Origin: Site-B1 sp963722665
Lineage (GTDB): Bacteria > Bacteroidota > Bacteroidia > Flavobacteriales > Flavobacteriaceae
Reading direction: 5' to 3'
NCBI GenBank assembly: GCA_963722665.1
Contig: CAVRNW010000044.1
Span: forward strand, 1-38,317
Length of the DNA: 38,317 nt
The notes under the pieces are model-generated. The model was not told the DNA's origin and searched no databases. It was given only the letters and a program-made list of their open reading frames with translations. Of the stretch, positions 1 to 7,895 are shown piece after piece (positions within the stretch are counted from its first letter, which is position 1; every line of letters starts with the position of its first letter). Made by a program: the position numbers and the translations under genes.

Positions 1-930
1 CATTGCGAAATTTATAATACAAGACCCTGGAGTTACAAGGAATTACCTAAGCGCTATGCTGAGTTTGGTACTGTTTACAGGTACGAACAAAGTGGGGAAT
101 TGCATGGTTTAACCAGAGTACGAGGTTTTACTCAAGACGATGCTCATATTTTTTGTACTCCGGATCAACTGGATAAGGAATTCAAGGATGTGATCGATTT
201 GGTTCTTTATGTTTTTGGATCTTTAGGCTTTGAAAATTTTTCTACTCAAGTATCCTTAAGAGACCCTGATAATCCGGACAAATATATAGGTAGTCTTGAA
301 AATTGGGAAAAAGCAGAGCAGGCAATTATAAACGCGGCTGAAGACAAAGGATTAAATTATGTAATCGAAAAAGGGGAGGCTGCCTTTTATGGTCCAAAAC
401 TGGACTTTATGGTAAAAGATGCCCTAGGTAGAAACTGGCAATTAGGTACTATTCAAGTTGATTATAATTTGCCGGAACGATTTGATCTAACATACAAAGG
501 TAGTGATAATGAACTTCACAGACCTGTGATGATCCATAGAGCGCCATTTGGAAGTATGGAGCGTTTTGTTGCTATATTACTTGAACATACAGCCGGGAAT
601 TTTCCTTTGTGGTTGACTCCGCAGCAGGTAATTGTGGTGTCAATAAGTGAGAAATACGAGAAATACGCTAAAAAAGTTTTACATTTGTTAGAAATTAACG
701 AAATTCGCGCCCTCTCTGATGACAGAAATGAAACGGTAGGTAAAAAAATTAGGGATGCGGAAATTGCAAAAACACCATTCATGGTAATTGTTGGTGAGAA
801 TGAAGAGGAAATGAATAAAGTGACCGTAAGAAGACATGGAGGAGAAGATTTAGGCATGATAACAGTACAAGAATTTTCAACGATAATTAATAAGGAAATA
901 AATAAATCATTAAAACAATTTAAAGTTTAA
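1..930 (+). CDS. thrS: Threonyl-tRNA synthetase, C-terminal part (5' end outside window)
   Basis: Charges tRNA-Thr with threonine in the cytoplasm. The frame is open from base 1 with no start, so the gene begins outside the window and about 309 codons are visible. The first residues (HCEIY, then YRYEQSGELHGLTRVRGFTQDDAHIFC spread over codons 27-53) are the class II catalytic core of ThrS, including motif 2. Motif 3 is seen around HRAPFGSMERF. The last ~100 residues (LTPQQVIVVSISEKY onward) are the anticodon-binding domain. The TTG at base 100 is internal and not a start. infC follows 15 bases after the stop in the same frame, giving the usual thrS-infC-rpmI-rplT order. Confidence 0.97.
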   Translation, partial: HCEIYNTRPWSYKELPKRYAEFGTVYRYEQSGELHGLTRVRGFTQDDAHIFCTPDQLDKEFKDVIDLVLYVFGSLGFENFSTQVSLRDPDNPDKYIGSLENWEKAEQAIINAAEDKGLNYVIEKGEAAFYGPKLDFMVKDALGRNWQLGTIQVDYNLPERFDLTYKGSDNELHRPVMIHRAPFGSMERFVAILLEHTAGNFPLWLTPQQVIVVSISEKYEKYAKKVLHLLEINEIRALSDDRNETVGKKIRDAEIAKTPFMVIVGENEEEMNKVTVRRHGGEDLGMITVQEFSTIINKEINKSLKQFKV

Positions 931-945
931 CTAAAACACAAAGCC

Positions 946-1503
946 ATAGCAATACGTAGAAGAAGAAATAGGGGTCCTGCTAGAATTATAAAAGAAGACC
1001 AACACAAGATTAATAGAAAAATTTTAGCTCCAGAAGTCCGCTTAGTTGGGGACAACGTAGAAATTGGAGTTTATAAAATCAAAGATGCCTTGTCAATTGC
1101 AGAAGAGCAAGATCTTGATCTGGTTGAGATATCGCCTAAAGCTATACCTCCAGTATGCAAAGTTATGGATTACAAAAAGTTTCTTTATGAGCAAAAGAAA
1201 CGTGATAAAGCTTTAAAGTCCAAAGCAACGAAAGTTGTTATAAAAGAAATACGATTTGGTCCGCAAACAGATGATCATGATTATGAATTCAAAAAGAAGC
1301 ATGCCATTAAGTTCTTAACAGATGGAGCAAAACTTAAAGCCTTTGTGTTTTTTAAAGGACGATCAATCGTTTTTAAAGAACAAGGACAAATCTTGTTACT
1401 GAGATTAGCTCAGGAGCTGGAAGAGTATGGTAAAGTTGAGCAAATGCCGCAGTTGGAAGGTAAACGAATGATCATGTATATTGCTCCAAAAAAAGGAAAA
1501 TAG
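946..1503 (+). CDS. infC: Translation initiation factor IF-3, apparent AUA start
   Basis: IF-3 binds the 30S subunit and checks start-codon and initiator-tRNA pairing. The homologous frame runs upstream of any ATG, GTG or TTG: the first such codon (TTG at 1090) would remove most of the N-terminal domain. The conserved IF3-N segment (INRKI, then EVRLVGDN, VEIGVY) is encoded from about 1012. ATA at 946 followed by GCA ATA CGT AGA gives M-A-I-R-R-R-R-N-R-G, a plausible flavobacterial IF-3 N terminus of 185 residues, a normal family length. Rare starts (AUU, AUA, AUC) are known for infC and let IF-3 repress its own synthesis. The C-terminal domain is seen from about residue 90 (VVIKEIRFGPQTDDHD). 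The exact start is inferred. Confidence 0.93.
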   Translation: MAIRRRRNRGPARIIKEDQHKINRKILAPEVRLVGDNVEIGVYKIKDALSIAEEQDLDLVEISPKAIPPVCKVMDYKKFLYEQKKRDKALKSKATKVVIKEIRFGPQTDDHDYEFKKKHAIKFLTDGAKLKAFVFFKGRSIVFKEQGQILLLRLAQELEEYGKVEQMPQLEGKRMIMYIAPKKGK

Positions 1504-1555
1504 AACTAAAATTTAGTTTTAAATAATAAGTGAAATAAATAAAATCTAGGAGAAA

Positions 1556-1753
1556 ATGCCGAAAATGAAAACAAAATCTAGTGCAAAAAAGCGTTTTAAG
1601 CTTACTGGCACTGGTAAAATTAAAAGAAAACACGCTTTTAAAAGTCACATCTTAACAAAGAAGTCAAAGAAGCGTAAATTAGCGTTAACTCATAGTACAT
1701 TGGTACATGAGAGTGATGTTAATAGTATTAAAGAACAATTACGTTTGAAGTAA
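1556..1753 (+). CDS. rpmI: Large ribosomal subunit protein bL35
   Basis: Small basic component of the 50S subunit, 65 residues, the normal length. It opens MPKMKTKSSAKKRFKLTGTG and has the typical KRKHAFKSHILTKKSKKRKR-like basic centre. The ATG is preceded by a GGAGA stretch at about 1548-1552, one of the few Shine-Dalgarno-like sites in this window. It lies 52 bases after infC and 93 bases before rplT, in the conserved IF-3/L35/L20 operon. Confidence 0.96.
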   Translation: MPKMKTKSSAKKRFKLTGTGKIKRKHAFKSHILTKKSKKRKLALTHSTLVHESDVNSIKEQLRLK

Positions 1754-1790
1754 TTAAGTTCTGGTTTAAATTATTTAATAACCCTGGAGT

Positions 1791-1824
1791 TAGGCACATA
1801 AAAGAATCGAATATCGATCGCCTA
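1791..1824 (+). promoter_or_regulatory. Candidate hairpin leader before rplT
   Basis: In the 93-base gap between rpmI and rplT, TAGGC (1791-1795) is complementary to GCCTA (1820-1824), and inside it ATCG (1806-1809) pairs with CGAT (1815-1818). L20 is known to autoregulate its operon in other bacteria by binding structured mRNA. A similar role here is inference. There is no poly-T tail, so it is not a terminator. Confidence 0.3.
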
Positions 1825-1846
1825 CTACAAAAAAACAATTAAAAAA

Positions 1847-2191
1847 ATGCCAAGATCAGTAAATTCAGTTGCAAAAAGAGCTAGAAGAAAAAAAGTTCTC
1901 AAGCAAGCAAAAGGATACTTCGGAAGACGTAAAAACGTCTGGACAGTAGCCAAAAATGCGGTTGACAAAGCTATGTTATACGCTTACAGAGACCGAAGAA
2001 ACAAAAAACGTACATTTCGTGCTTTATGGATAACGCGTATTAATGCAGGTGCCAGACAATATGGAATGTCATATTCTCAATTCATGGGGAAACTTAAAGC
2101 TAATAAAATAGAACTTAACAGAAAAGTTCTTGCCGATCTAGCGATGAATAATCCTGAAGCTTTCAAAGCAGTAGTAGAAAAAATAAAATAA
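1847..2191 (+). CDS. rplT: Large ribosomal subunit protein bL20
   Basis: Early-assembly 50S protein, 114 residues, the normal length. It begins MPRSVNSVAKRARRKKVLKQ and has the diagnostic AKGYFGRRKNVWTVAKNAVDK helix and the C-terminal RQYGMSYSQFMGKLK / LNRKVLADLAMNNPEAFKAV segments. It is the last gene of the thrS-infC-rpmI-rplT operon and is followed 35 bases later by a strong terminator. Confidence 0.97.
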   Translation: MPRSVNSVAKRARRKKVLKQAKGYFGRRKNVWTVAKNAVDKAMLYAYRDRRNKKRTFRALWITRINAGARQYGMSYSQFMGKLKANKIELNRKVLADLAMNNPEAFKAVVEKIK

Positions 2192-2226
2192 GGCAATTTG
2201 CCTATTAATTAACGATATTTCACTTA

Positions 2227-2260
2227 AAAAAAATCCGATTCATATGAATCGGATTTTTTT
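2227..2260. terminator. Bidirectional intrinsic terminator after rplT
   Basis: A perfect 34-base palindrome centred on CATATG at 2241-2246: a GC-containing core (ATCCGATT / AATCGGAT) flanked by A7 on the left and T7 on the right. It sits 35 bases after rplT and also 44 bases beyond the stop of the minus-strand peptide gene ending at 2304, so it can end both transcripts. Confidence 0.9.
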
Positions 2261-2303
2261 ATTTAATAAATATTAATCTGCAATCTTGCAGCTTCTATAT
2301 TTA

Positions 2304-2456
2304 TTACCTTTTAGGATTAATGTTCACTCCATCTTTGGACTGAACACCTCTTTTTGGATCAATTTTCACCCCATCTTTGGATTGAACTCCTCTTTTTGGA
2401 TTGATGTTCACTCCATCTTTGGATTGAACTCCTTTTTTTTTCGAATCTTTAGTCAT
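2304..2456 (-). CDS. Micropeptide of three 14-residue repeats with Lys-Arg boundaries
   Basis: Not a family I recognise. The frame gives 50 residues: an 8-residue lysine-rich leader (MTKDSKKK), then three near-identical units GVQSKDGVNINPKR. The second unit carries K and D in place of two N residues. The last unit ends the protein at KR followed by TAA. There is no hydrophobic signal, cysteine or double-glycine leader. Substitutions between units are few and the frame is kept, which argues for a translated gene. It is divergent from the membrane TPR gene at 2578, and a candidate TTTG-N19-GTAATTTG promoter lies upstream at 2487-2517. Each unit ends in a dibasic pair, as in processed peptide precursors. 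It could instead be a short binding scaffold. Coding status is probable; function is unknown. Confidence 0.7.
   Translation of the reverse strand: MTKDSKKKGVQSKDGVNINPKRGVQSKDGVKIDPKRGVQSKDGVNINPKR
2307..2432 (-). repeat. Three tandem 42-bp repeats
   Basis: Three consecutive 42-base units (2391-2432, 2349-2390, 2307-2348) that share the CTCCATCTTTGGATTGAACT-type plus-strand motif with a few substitutions. The period is a multiple of three, and the units encode the 14-residue repeats of the micropeptide. The array begins just after its leader and ends at its stop codon. Confidence 0.92.
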
Positions 2457-2486
2457 TAGGTTGGATTTTTATGGATTAATAAAACT

Positions 2487-2517
2487 CAAATTACTAAAAT
2501 CAATTAACTTCGACAAA
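2487..2517 (-). promoter_or_regulatory. Candidate Bacteroidota promoter for the repeat micropeptide
   Basis: On the minus strand TTTG (2514-2517) is followed after 19 bases by GTAATTTG (2487-2494), a partial match to the TAnnTTTG -7 element. The start codon at 2456 would lie about 24 bases after the expected transcription start. The -7 box is imperfect, so this is only a candidate. Confidence 0.33.
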
Positions 2518-2577
2518 TTTAATTTCGAATATATAATCTAATATTCCTAAATTAGACCAAAATTGTCAACTGCAAAT

Positions 2578-4536
2578 ATGACTTTTAATTCATTTCTTAA
2601 AGAGTGCAACGAAAAGGAAGTATTTAAAAAACTTTCTATTTATGTTGTCTCATGTTGGATAATACTTCAGGTTCTTTCTGTTACCCAAGATTATATTGGT
2701 ATTCCGGGTAAGATCATAACAATTATCCTTATTTTAATGCTTATTGGGCTTCCACTCAACATATTTTATATCTGGAAATATTCTCTTGCATTCCTTGAAG
2801 TTAATCAAATAGTACTGGATAAAAAAGGGAAAAAGAAGCGAAGTAAATTTCAGAAAATGTATTTTTCTTCATTACTTATCATAAGTATATTAGTTGGATT
2901 GGTTTCAATTTTTATTATTAACAACAAATTTATTTCGTCACTGAATCTACCTGAAATTGAATCAAGTGATAAAATTGCCATCCTTAAATTTGGAAATAAT
3001 ACTGGTAATAAGGATTTCGATATCGTAAGTAAAATGACTACCGATTGGATTATTCATGGAATAACCGAAAATAATGTTGGTCAAGTAATTTCACCGGAAA
3101 TTGTATCAAATTATTCTGATCTCCTAAAAGTATCGAAGGCTTCTTCTTTTGATGGTAAAGCTATCTTAGAAGAATTTTTTAAACCTAAAAAGATTATCAC
3201 TGGCAATTTTTACCTTAGAGATAATGTTCTAATATTTCAAAGTTCCATTAGCGAAAACGAATCATCCTTTGCCTTTAAACCAATTGAATGCAATAAGGAC
3301 AATCCCTTAGAATGTATAGAATCATTGAATCAAGTCATTTTAGGATACCTAATTACGGAAAACACATATGGACTTCAAGACCTTCCTCCTAAATTTGAGG
3401 CATTTCAAGCAGTACTGGAAGCTAAAATGAATTTTCAAGATAACAATGAAAAATATTTAGCCTTAATGGATAAGGCTATAGAGATGGATAGCAATTTTTT
3501 TGAGCCAAAAATGTTAAAGATTTCTGTTACCTATAATATGGGAGATTTTAAAAAAGCCGATTCTATCAGAAAAGAAGCAATCAAAACGTCGGCTAAGATC
3601 AATAAAAGACAACGAAATTTACTAAATTTTTATGAAGCTCTGTTAAAAGGAAAAAGTTATGGTACTTACACTGCTATGAAAAAAGAATATAATCTCTCGC
3701 CTTACGACCTGCAAACTAATAAGACCATGATGACGGTAGCATTGCAGTTTGTTAACAAGCCAGAAGAAATTGATTCTATCTATGAAAAGATTCCCATGAA
3801 GGAACTTGATTTAGATTTATGTTATGATTGCGAAGATAGAATTTTTGTTAAAGCTTTAGCAGATCTTGAATTAAAAAGATATGAAAGTGTAATAAATTTA
3901 CTTAAACCATTTTCTCAAGGAACAGATAAAATTTTCTTTAAGATTCCTCTAATAAAGGCCTATTTACGAAATGGCAATAGTGAGTTAGCAAATGCTATAC
4001 TTAAAAAACTTGAATTAATGGCTGATGAGGATATCTGGCAAAATGTTTATAATAAAATAGGTGCCAATTTGCTGCTAATAGATAGAAATGAAGAAGCCTC
4101 TAAATATTTTAATAAGGTTGTTAGTTCGTCAAGTCCTCAACCAAATTATAATCATGCTATAGCCAATTATTATTTGAACAATTATGATGAGTCAAAGAAG
4201 ATCCTTGAAAAGCTCTATAGTGATCAGCCTGATGATTTTGAAGTTATTTCAATGTTCGCCATATGTTTATTTAAAACTGGAGAAATTTTAAAGGCTGAGC
4301 AATTAATAGACTCTTTGGACAGTTTGAAAAAAGATTTTCAGTATGGAGCCATTGATTATGCTAAAGCACAATACTATTCGCAAATAGGTGATAAACAAAA
4401 TACATTCAAATATTTATTGCAATCTATTTCGGCTGGCAATCGATATTCTCCAAATTCCTTTCAAAATGATCCTCAATTCATACCATACTTCAATACTGAA
4501 ATGTTTAATCAGATATTAAAATTTTGGCATAACTAA
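2578..4536 (+). CDS. Three-helix membrane protein with FlgO-like and TPR regions
   Basis: About 652 residues from the ATG at 2578; a TTG five codons upstream is possible but less likely. Hydrophobic helices lie near residues 17-35, 43-65 and 92-112. This N-terminal module (F-LKE-N-KEVFKKLSIYVV-WIILQV) resembles the membrane anchor of bacterial CadC/cyclase-like TPR proteins. Residues ~120-265 (KIAILKFGNNTGNKDFDIVSKMTTDW) look like the FlgO/TolB-N-type domain often found between anchor and TPRs. Residues ~270-645 are helical TPR-like repeats. No enzymatic motif is visible. It heads the accessory block, divergent from the repeat peptide and 57 bases before the caspase-like gene. A sensor or scaffold role is inferred. 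Confidence 0.75.
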   Translation: MTFNSFLKECNEKEVFKKLSIYVVSCWIILQVLSVTQDYIGIPGKIITIILILMLIGLPLNIFYIWKYSLAFLEVNQIVLDKKGKKKRSKFQKMYFSSLLIISILVGLVSIFIINNKFISSLNLPEIESSDKIAILKFGNNTGNKDFDIVSKMTTDWIIHGITENNVGQVISPEIVSNYSDLLKVSKASSFDGKAILEEFFKPKKIITGNFYLRDNVLIFQSSISENESSFAFKPIECNKDNPLECIESLNQVILGYLITENTYGLQDLPPKFEAFQAVLEAKMNFQDNNEKYLALMDKAIEMDSNFFEPKMLKISVTYNMGDFKKADSIRKEAIKTSAKINKRQRNLLNFYEALLKGKSYGTYTAMKKEYNLSPYDLQTNKTMMTVALQFVNKPEEIDSIYEKIPMKELDLDLCYDCEDRIFVKALADLELKRYESVINLLKPFSQGTDKIFFKIPLIKAYLRNGNSELANAILKKLELMADEDIWQNVYNKIGANLLLIDRNEEASKYFNKVVSSSSPQPNYNHAIANYYLNNYDESKKILEKLYSDQPDDFEVISMFAICLFKTGEILKAEQLIDSLDSLKKDFQYGAIDYAKAQYYSQIGDKQNTFKYLLQSISAGNRYSPNSFQNDPQFIPYFNTEMFNQILKFWHN

Positions 4537-4593
4537 CCTATAAAATTGGGCAAGTATTATTTCTAATTATAATAAATAAGTAAAAAAACTAGT

Positions 4594-5631
4594 ATGGATG
4601 ATTTTAGTAACTCTTTTGCACTATTAATAGGTGCCAGCAGTAAGGGAGAAGAATATATGGCTGCTGATGCAAAAGCAATTAAAGAGGTGTTATTGGACAA
4701 AAGATACGCAGGTTATCCTAAAGAAAATATTATTCTCTTGACAGATGATCAGGCGAATCGAAAGAATATACTTGAAGGTTTTGACACTATTGCAAAAAAA
4801 ATAAATAAGGATTCCAATGTTATTTTATATTATTCCGGACATGGTGAAGAAGCCTATGACAAGGATGCAAAGGAATTTTGGTACTATCTAAAATTGGCTG
4901 GAATAACCGATGAGAATCAGGCCACACACAGAGTTTTGGATACCGAACTAAAAGAAAAGATAAACGCATTAATTGCCGATCGAATAATTTTCTTTTTTGA
5001 CTGTTGTCACGCCCAAGGTTTAACTAAAGGTCAAGGTATTTTAGATGTCAGTGAAAAACTTGAGGACAGGATTGAAACAACCCAAACCGATGCGAAAATA
5101 AACCCTGAAGGATTACTTCAAAATTTAGATGACGAGGAAGGAATGGCCATTATTTCGGCTTGTAAAGACGAGCAGAGATCCTATAAAATAAATGGTGAAC
5201 AAAACAGTATTTTCACTACTTGTTTATTAGAAGTTTTACGAGGTGAACATCAATCAGCATTTATTGATCCTTACATCCGATTAACAGATGTTATTGAATA
5301 TGTTTTGGAAACCGTCCCTAAGAGGGCTTTAGCAGAAGGTCAAAAACAAAAGCCATTTGTAAACATTCAATTCGACTATAATTTTGAATTGAGTAAGGCT
5401 CCTAAAGAAAAAATTGTTGATCAGGAAAACTTACTGGAACAATCTCATAAAGACAAAGCCAGGAAACACGTTAAAAAGGTATTTTATGAATCCCCCAATG
5501 CCAATAATGCCATAATATTTGTTCACGGATTTTCCGGAGAAGCCTGGAGAACATTTGGTAGAATTCCGGATTTTTTGGCGGAAGATGAACGGATGGAAGG
5601 ATGGGATATGTTCCCTTTTGGATTTCAGTGA
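4594..5631 (+). CDS. Caspase-like (C14) protease domain plus start of an alpha/beta hydrolase; frame breaks at 5629
   Basis: Residues ~5-245 form a caspase/metacaspase-type domain: ALLIGAS at the start, the catalytic His in YYSGHGE (H83) and the catalytic Cys in FFFDCCHA (C138), followed by IISACKDEQRSYK. Residues ~300-345 begin an alpha/beta hydrolase (IIFVHGFSGEAWRTFGRIPD). The frame then ends prematurely in GFQ-stop. One base later, the next frame continues the same fold (SENVDPKLGKG). Without three single extra bases, the gene would run 4594-6831 and encode about 744 residues: protease, hydrolase, TPR. Caspase-like proteins in bacteria often act in conflict or cell-death pathways. Both catalytic residues are intact, so this part could be active even if truncated. 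Confidence 0.85.
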   Translation: MDDFSNSFALLIGASSKGEEYMAADAKAIKEVLLDKRYAGYPKENIILLTDDQANRKNILEGFDTIAKKINKDSNVILYYSGHGEEAYDKDAKEFWYYLKLAGITDENQATHRVLDTELKEKINALIADRIIFFFDCCHAQGLTKGQGILDVSEKLEDRIETTQTDAKINPEGLLQNLDDEEGMAIISACKDEQRSYKINGEQNSIFTTCLLEVLRGEHQSAFIDPYIRLTDVIEYVLETVPKRALAEGQKQKPFVNIQFDYNFELSKAPKEKIVDQENLLEQSHKDKARKHVKKVFYESPNANNAIIFVHGFSGEAWRTFGRIPDFLAEDERMEGWDMFPFGFQ

Positions 5632-5886
5632 GAATGTAGATCCCAAATTAGGTAAAGGAAGTTTTTGCCAGTATAAGTGATTTAGATAGAGTTTCTGAAA
5701 ATTTAAGCGCTGCCATAAAATATAAGTTTGGAAAATATAAACGTATTGCAATTATAGCTCACAGTCTGGGTGGTTTAGTTGTTCAGCGTAGTATTCTTAA
5801 TTTAAATTCGGCGCATAGAGACCGATTAAGTCACGTCATACTTTTTGGCACACCAAGCAACGGAGTAACAAATAATGTCTTTAAAA
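5627..5886 (+). pseudogene. Frameshifted middle of the caspase-hydrolase-TPR gene (alpha/beta hydrolase core)
   Basis: Not open in a single frame. Bases 5627 to about 5660 read SENVDPKLGKG in frame 2. From 5661 frame 3 reads VFASISDLDRVSENLSAAI and then IAIIAHSLGGLVVQ, with the nucleophile Ser codon at 5763-5765, and on to LFGTPSNGVTNN. A third shift in the A7 run at about 5884-5889 returns to frame 1, where the gene continues. Every shift is one extra base. The hydrolase is thus fully present in three frames. This is either a recently broken gene or a sequence error. Confidence 0.8.
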
Positions 5887-6831
5887 AAATATGGAAAAAT
5901 AAAATTGAAGGATCTTATCCAAGACAAACCTTTTATTAAAAAATTACGTGAAGACTGGTCAAAAGAATTCAATGATAAATACCCATTTGTATTTAAAACT
6001 GTTTTTGCCACCAGGGATGATTATGTGTCAAAGGAATCCGCACTTGAACCGTTCAAAAAAGAATATTGGGTAAACATTGGTGGTAACCATTCGACAATGG
6101 CCAATGTTACTTCTAAAGATAATGATGGATATGAGTTGATACTTAATACTCTTACTGATAATCCATTCTTTAACAAATACACCAATAAAGAAGAAATTAA
6201 CATTGCCCTTGGTGAATATGATGAAGTGGTAAGAAAATTAAAACCAGCATTAGACTATTTAAACAGTGATGGTCTCGAAAAACTTATCTATGCTATGGAA
6301 TGTTCAGATTTAAGAGAGGAAGCCATTGAAATTCTAGAAACACATAAATTGGCACAAAACGATGGTGAAATGCTCTATATTCTTGGTGGGCTCTTTAAAA
6401 ATGAATATCTCAATAATACAAAGCCTAGTGATGGTTTGGCTTCCTATAATTGTTTTAAAAAGGCACTTAGAATTGCTAAAAAAAATAAGGACACAGAACA
6501 AATATATCTGAATGCAATAAATCTTGCATTTCTGAATATACTACTTCAACAAGACAAAAGAGATATGAGAACCTATGCTAAATTAGCACTTGAGTACACA
6601 AATAAAGATCGTTCAAATAAAGTTTCAAAAATGGCAACAATAGGTGAAGCAAACATTTATTTAGATAATTTAGCAGAAGCCAGAAAATATTATCTCAATG
6701 CTTCAAAAAAGGCTAATATTCGTGAAAAAATTAGTATTCACGATCAGGCCTATACAGCTTATTTAGCCATATTTAATGAAAAACCAAATGATCCATTCAT
6801 TCAGTTTTTAAAGGAAATTTTCTTAACTTAA
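5875..6831 (+). CDS. C-terminal part of the caspase-hydrolase protein: end of hydrolase plus TPR-like region
   Basis: The ATG at 5875 is probably not a genuine start. The frame continues the hydrolase broken upstream: FIKKLREDW, then RDDYVSKESALEPF (candidate acid) and NIGGNHSTM (candidate catalytic His). Residues from about 110 are helical repeats (YNCFKKALRIAKKNKD, NAINLAFLNILL, EANIYLDNLAEARKYYLNAS). They resemble the TPR-like region seen in proteins with a MAP3K TRAF-binding-type domain in bacterial conflict systems; that family match is tentative. It ends 91 bases before the TIR gene. Confidence 0.7.
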   Translation: MSLKKYGKIKLKDLIQDKPFIKKLREDWSKEFNDKYPFVFKTVFATRDDYVSKESALEPFKKEYWVNIGGNHSTMANVTSKDNDGYELILNTLTDNPFFNKYTNKEEINIALGEYDEVVRKLKPALDYLNSDGLEKLIYAMECSDLREEAIEILETHKLAQNDGEMLYILGGLFKNEYLNNTKPSDGLASYNCFKKALRIAKKNKDTEQIYLNAINLAFLNILLQQDKRDMRTYAKLALEYTNKDRSNKVSKMATIGEANIYLDNLAEARKYYLNASKKANIREKISIHDQAYTAYLAIFNEKPNDPFIQFLKEIFLT

Positions 6832-6922
6832 GAATAAAAGTTTTAACCTTATTCAGTCTAATTAAAAAAAAAATAGTAAATTTCTACTGCAAATAAACTT
6901 ATTAATAACCAATCAACTAGCA

Positions 6923-7885
6923 ATGTCAACCGATACTATATTTATTTGTTATTCCAACAAAGATGCAAAGTTTGCCAAAGATCTTGCAAACTCTTTAATT
7001 AAATCAGGAGCCAATGTCTGGATAGACAGCCTCCATGGTCAAGACGATGATGACCTTATTGAAGCAGCTATTAAATCTGCCAAACTGGTTTTAATTGTAA
7101 CTTCTGAAAATGCGTTAAATGACGAGACCTTAAAACAAGAAAAAGATTTTGCACGAGATAATAATGTGGATAGGTTACTTCTCAAAATTGATTCCTGTGA
7201 TACTTCAGGAAAAATGCGTTGGAAAAAATTACCATCAATTGATTTTTCAAGTAATCAATCGGAAGGTATGAGGATTTTATTTGAAAAATTAAAGCTTGAA
7301 GAATCAAAAGGTATCAAAGAAGTTCAAACTTCAAAAATAAAAGAACAACCTGATACTCCCGATAATGTCACAACTACTGCAATAAATGCACCTAAACCTA
7401 TTGAAATACAAAATGTAGATTCAAATGCAGACAACACGCAAATGAAAGATCCCGATTTGGCCCGGAAAGAAAGCTTATTGGTTTCGACTGATGAGATAGA
7501 ATCTGTACGCTCATTGTTCAAAAAACAAATCAAGGAGTCCAAAATTGCAATCGGATTATTTATAGCAGCCAGTGTTGTTATATCTGTAGTCGTTATTGTG
7601 ATTTTTAAATTTGATATATTTTCCACCACGGAAGTATCTGAAGTTGCCTCGACAGCTGAAAATACTTATGATAAATTAACAAAATTCTTCCCTGCAGTTG
7701 GTGCTATTTTACCAAATGCTTTTAGTGGCATCTCGGCAAGTAAAATTAAGGATAAGAAAAAAAGGCTTGCCATTATTGATAAATTAGAACGTACAAGAGA
7801 TCGCATCAAAAATAATTTAAGTGGGACTCCAGAATCAGAGATCAAAGCTTTAGAAGAAAAATTGGAAGAACTAATAACACTATAA
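6923..7885 (+). CDS. TIR-domain protein with a C-terminal membrane helix
   Basis: 320 residues. Residues ~3-125 are a TIR domain: IFICYSNKDAKFAKDLANSL at the N terminus, then VWID, LIVTSENALNDETLKQEKDFARD. Glu73 (in KQEKDFA) is at the place of the catalytic glutamate of NAD-cleaving TIRs; the assignment is by eye. A polar linker (~130-205) leads to one strong membrane helix (~208-230), then a basic, helical tail (KLERTRDRIKNNL). Bacterial TIR proteins commonly cleave NAD or make cyclic ADP-ribose signals in antiphage defence. It lies between the caspase-like gene and the membrane coiled-coil gene (10-base gap), so the three are probably co-transcribed. Confidence 0.85.
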   Translation: MSTDTIFICYSNKDAKFAKDLANSLIKSGANVWIDSLHGQDDDDLIEAAIKSAKLVLIVTSENALNDETLKQEKDFARDNNVDRLLLKIDSCDTSGKMRWKKLPSIDFSSNQSEGMRILFEKLKLEESKGIKEVQTSKIKEQPDTPDNVTTTAINAPKPIEIQNVDSNADNTQMKDPDLARKESLLVSTDEIESVRSLFKKQIKESKIAIGLFIAASVVISVVVIVIFKFDIFSTTEVSEVASTAENTYDKLTKFFPAVGAILPNAFSGISASKIKDKKKRLAIIDKLERTRDRIKNNLSGTPESEIKALEEKLEELITL

Positions 7886-7895
7886 AAATAAAATT

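Noticed and set aside
100..930. A shorter thrS start at the TTG at base 100
   Set aside because: The same frame is open back to base 1 and encodes conserved ThrS core residues, so the TTG is internal.
1090..1503. infC starting at TTG 1090
   Set aside because: This would delete most of the conserved IF3-N domain encoded just upstream in the same frame.
2307..2432. The 42-base repeats as a CRISPR array
   Set aside because: The units are directly joined with no spacers, and the period is in frame with a coding sequence.
5875..6831. An independent gene starting at ATG 5875
   Set aside because: Its first ~60 residues are the end of the alpha/beta hydrolase whose earlier part lies in the previous frames; the ATG is a chance codon.
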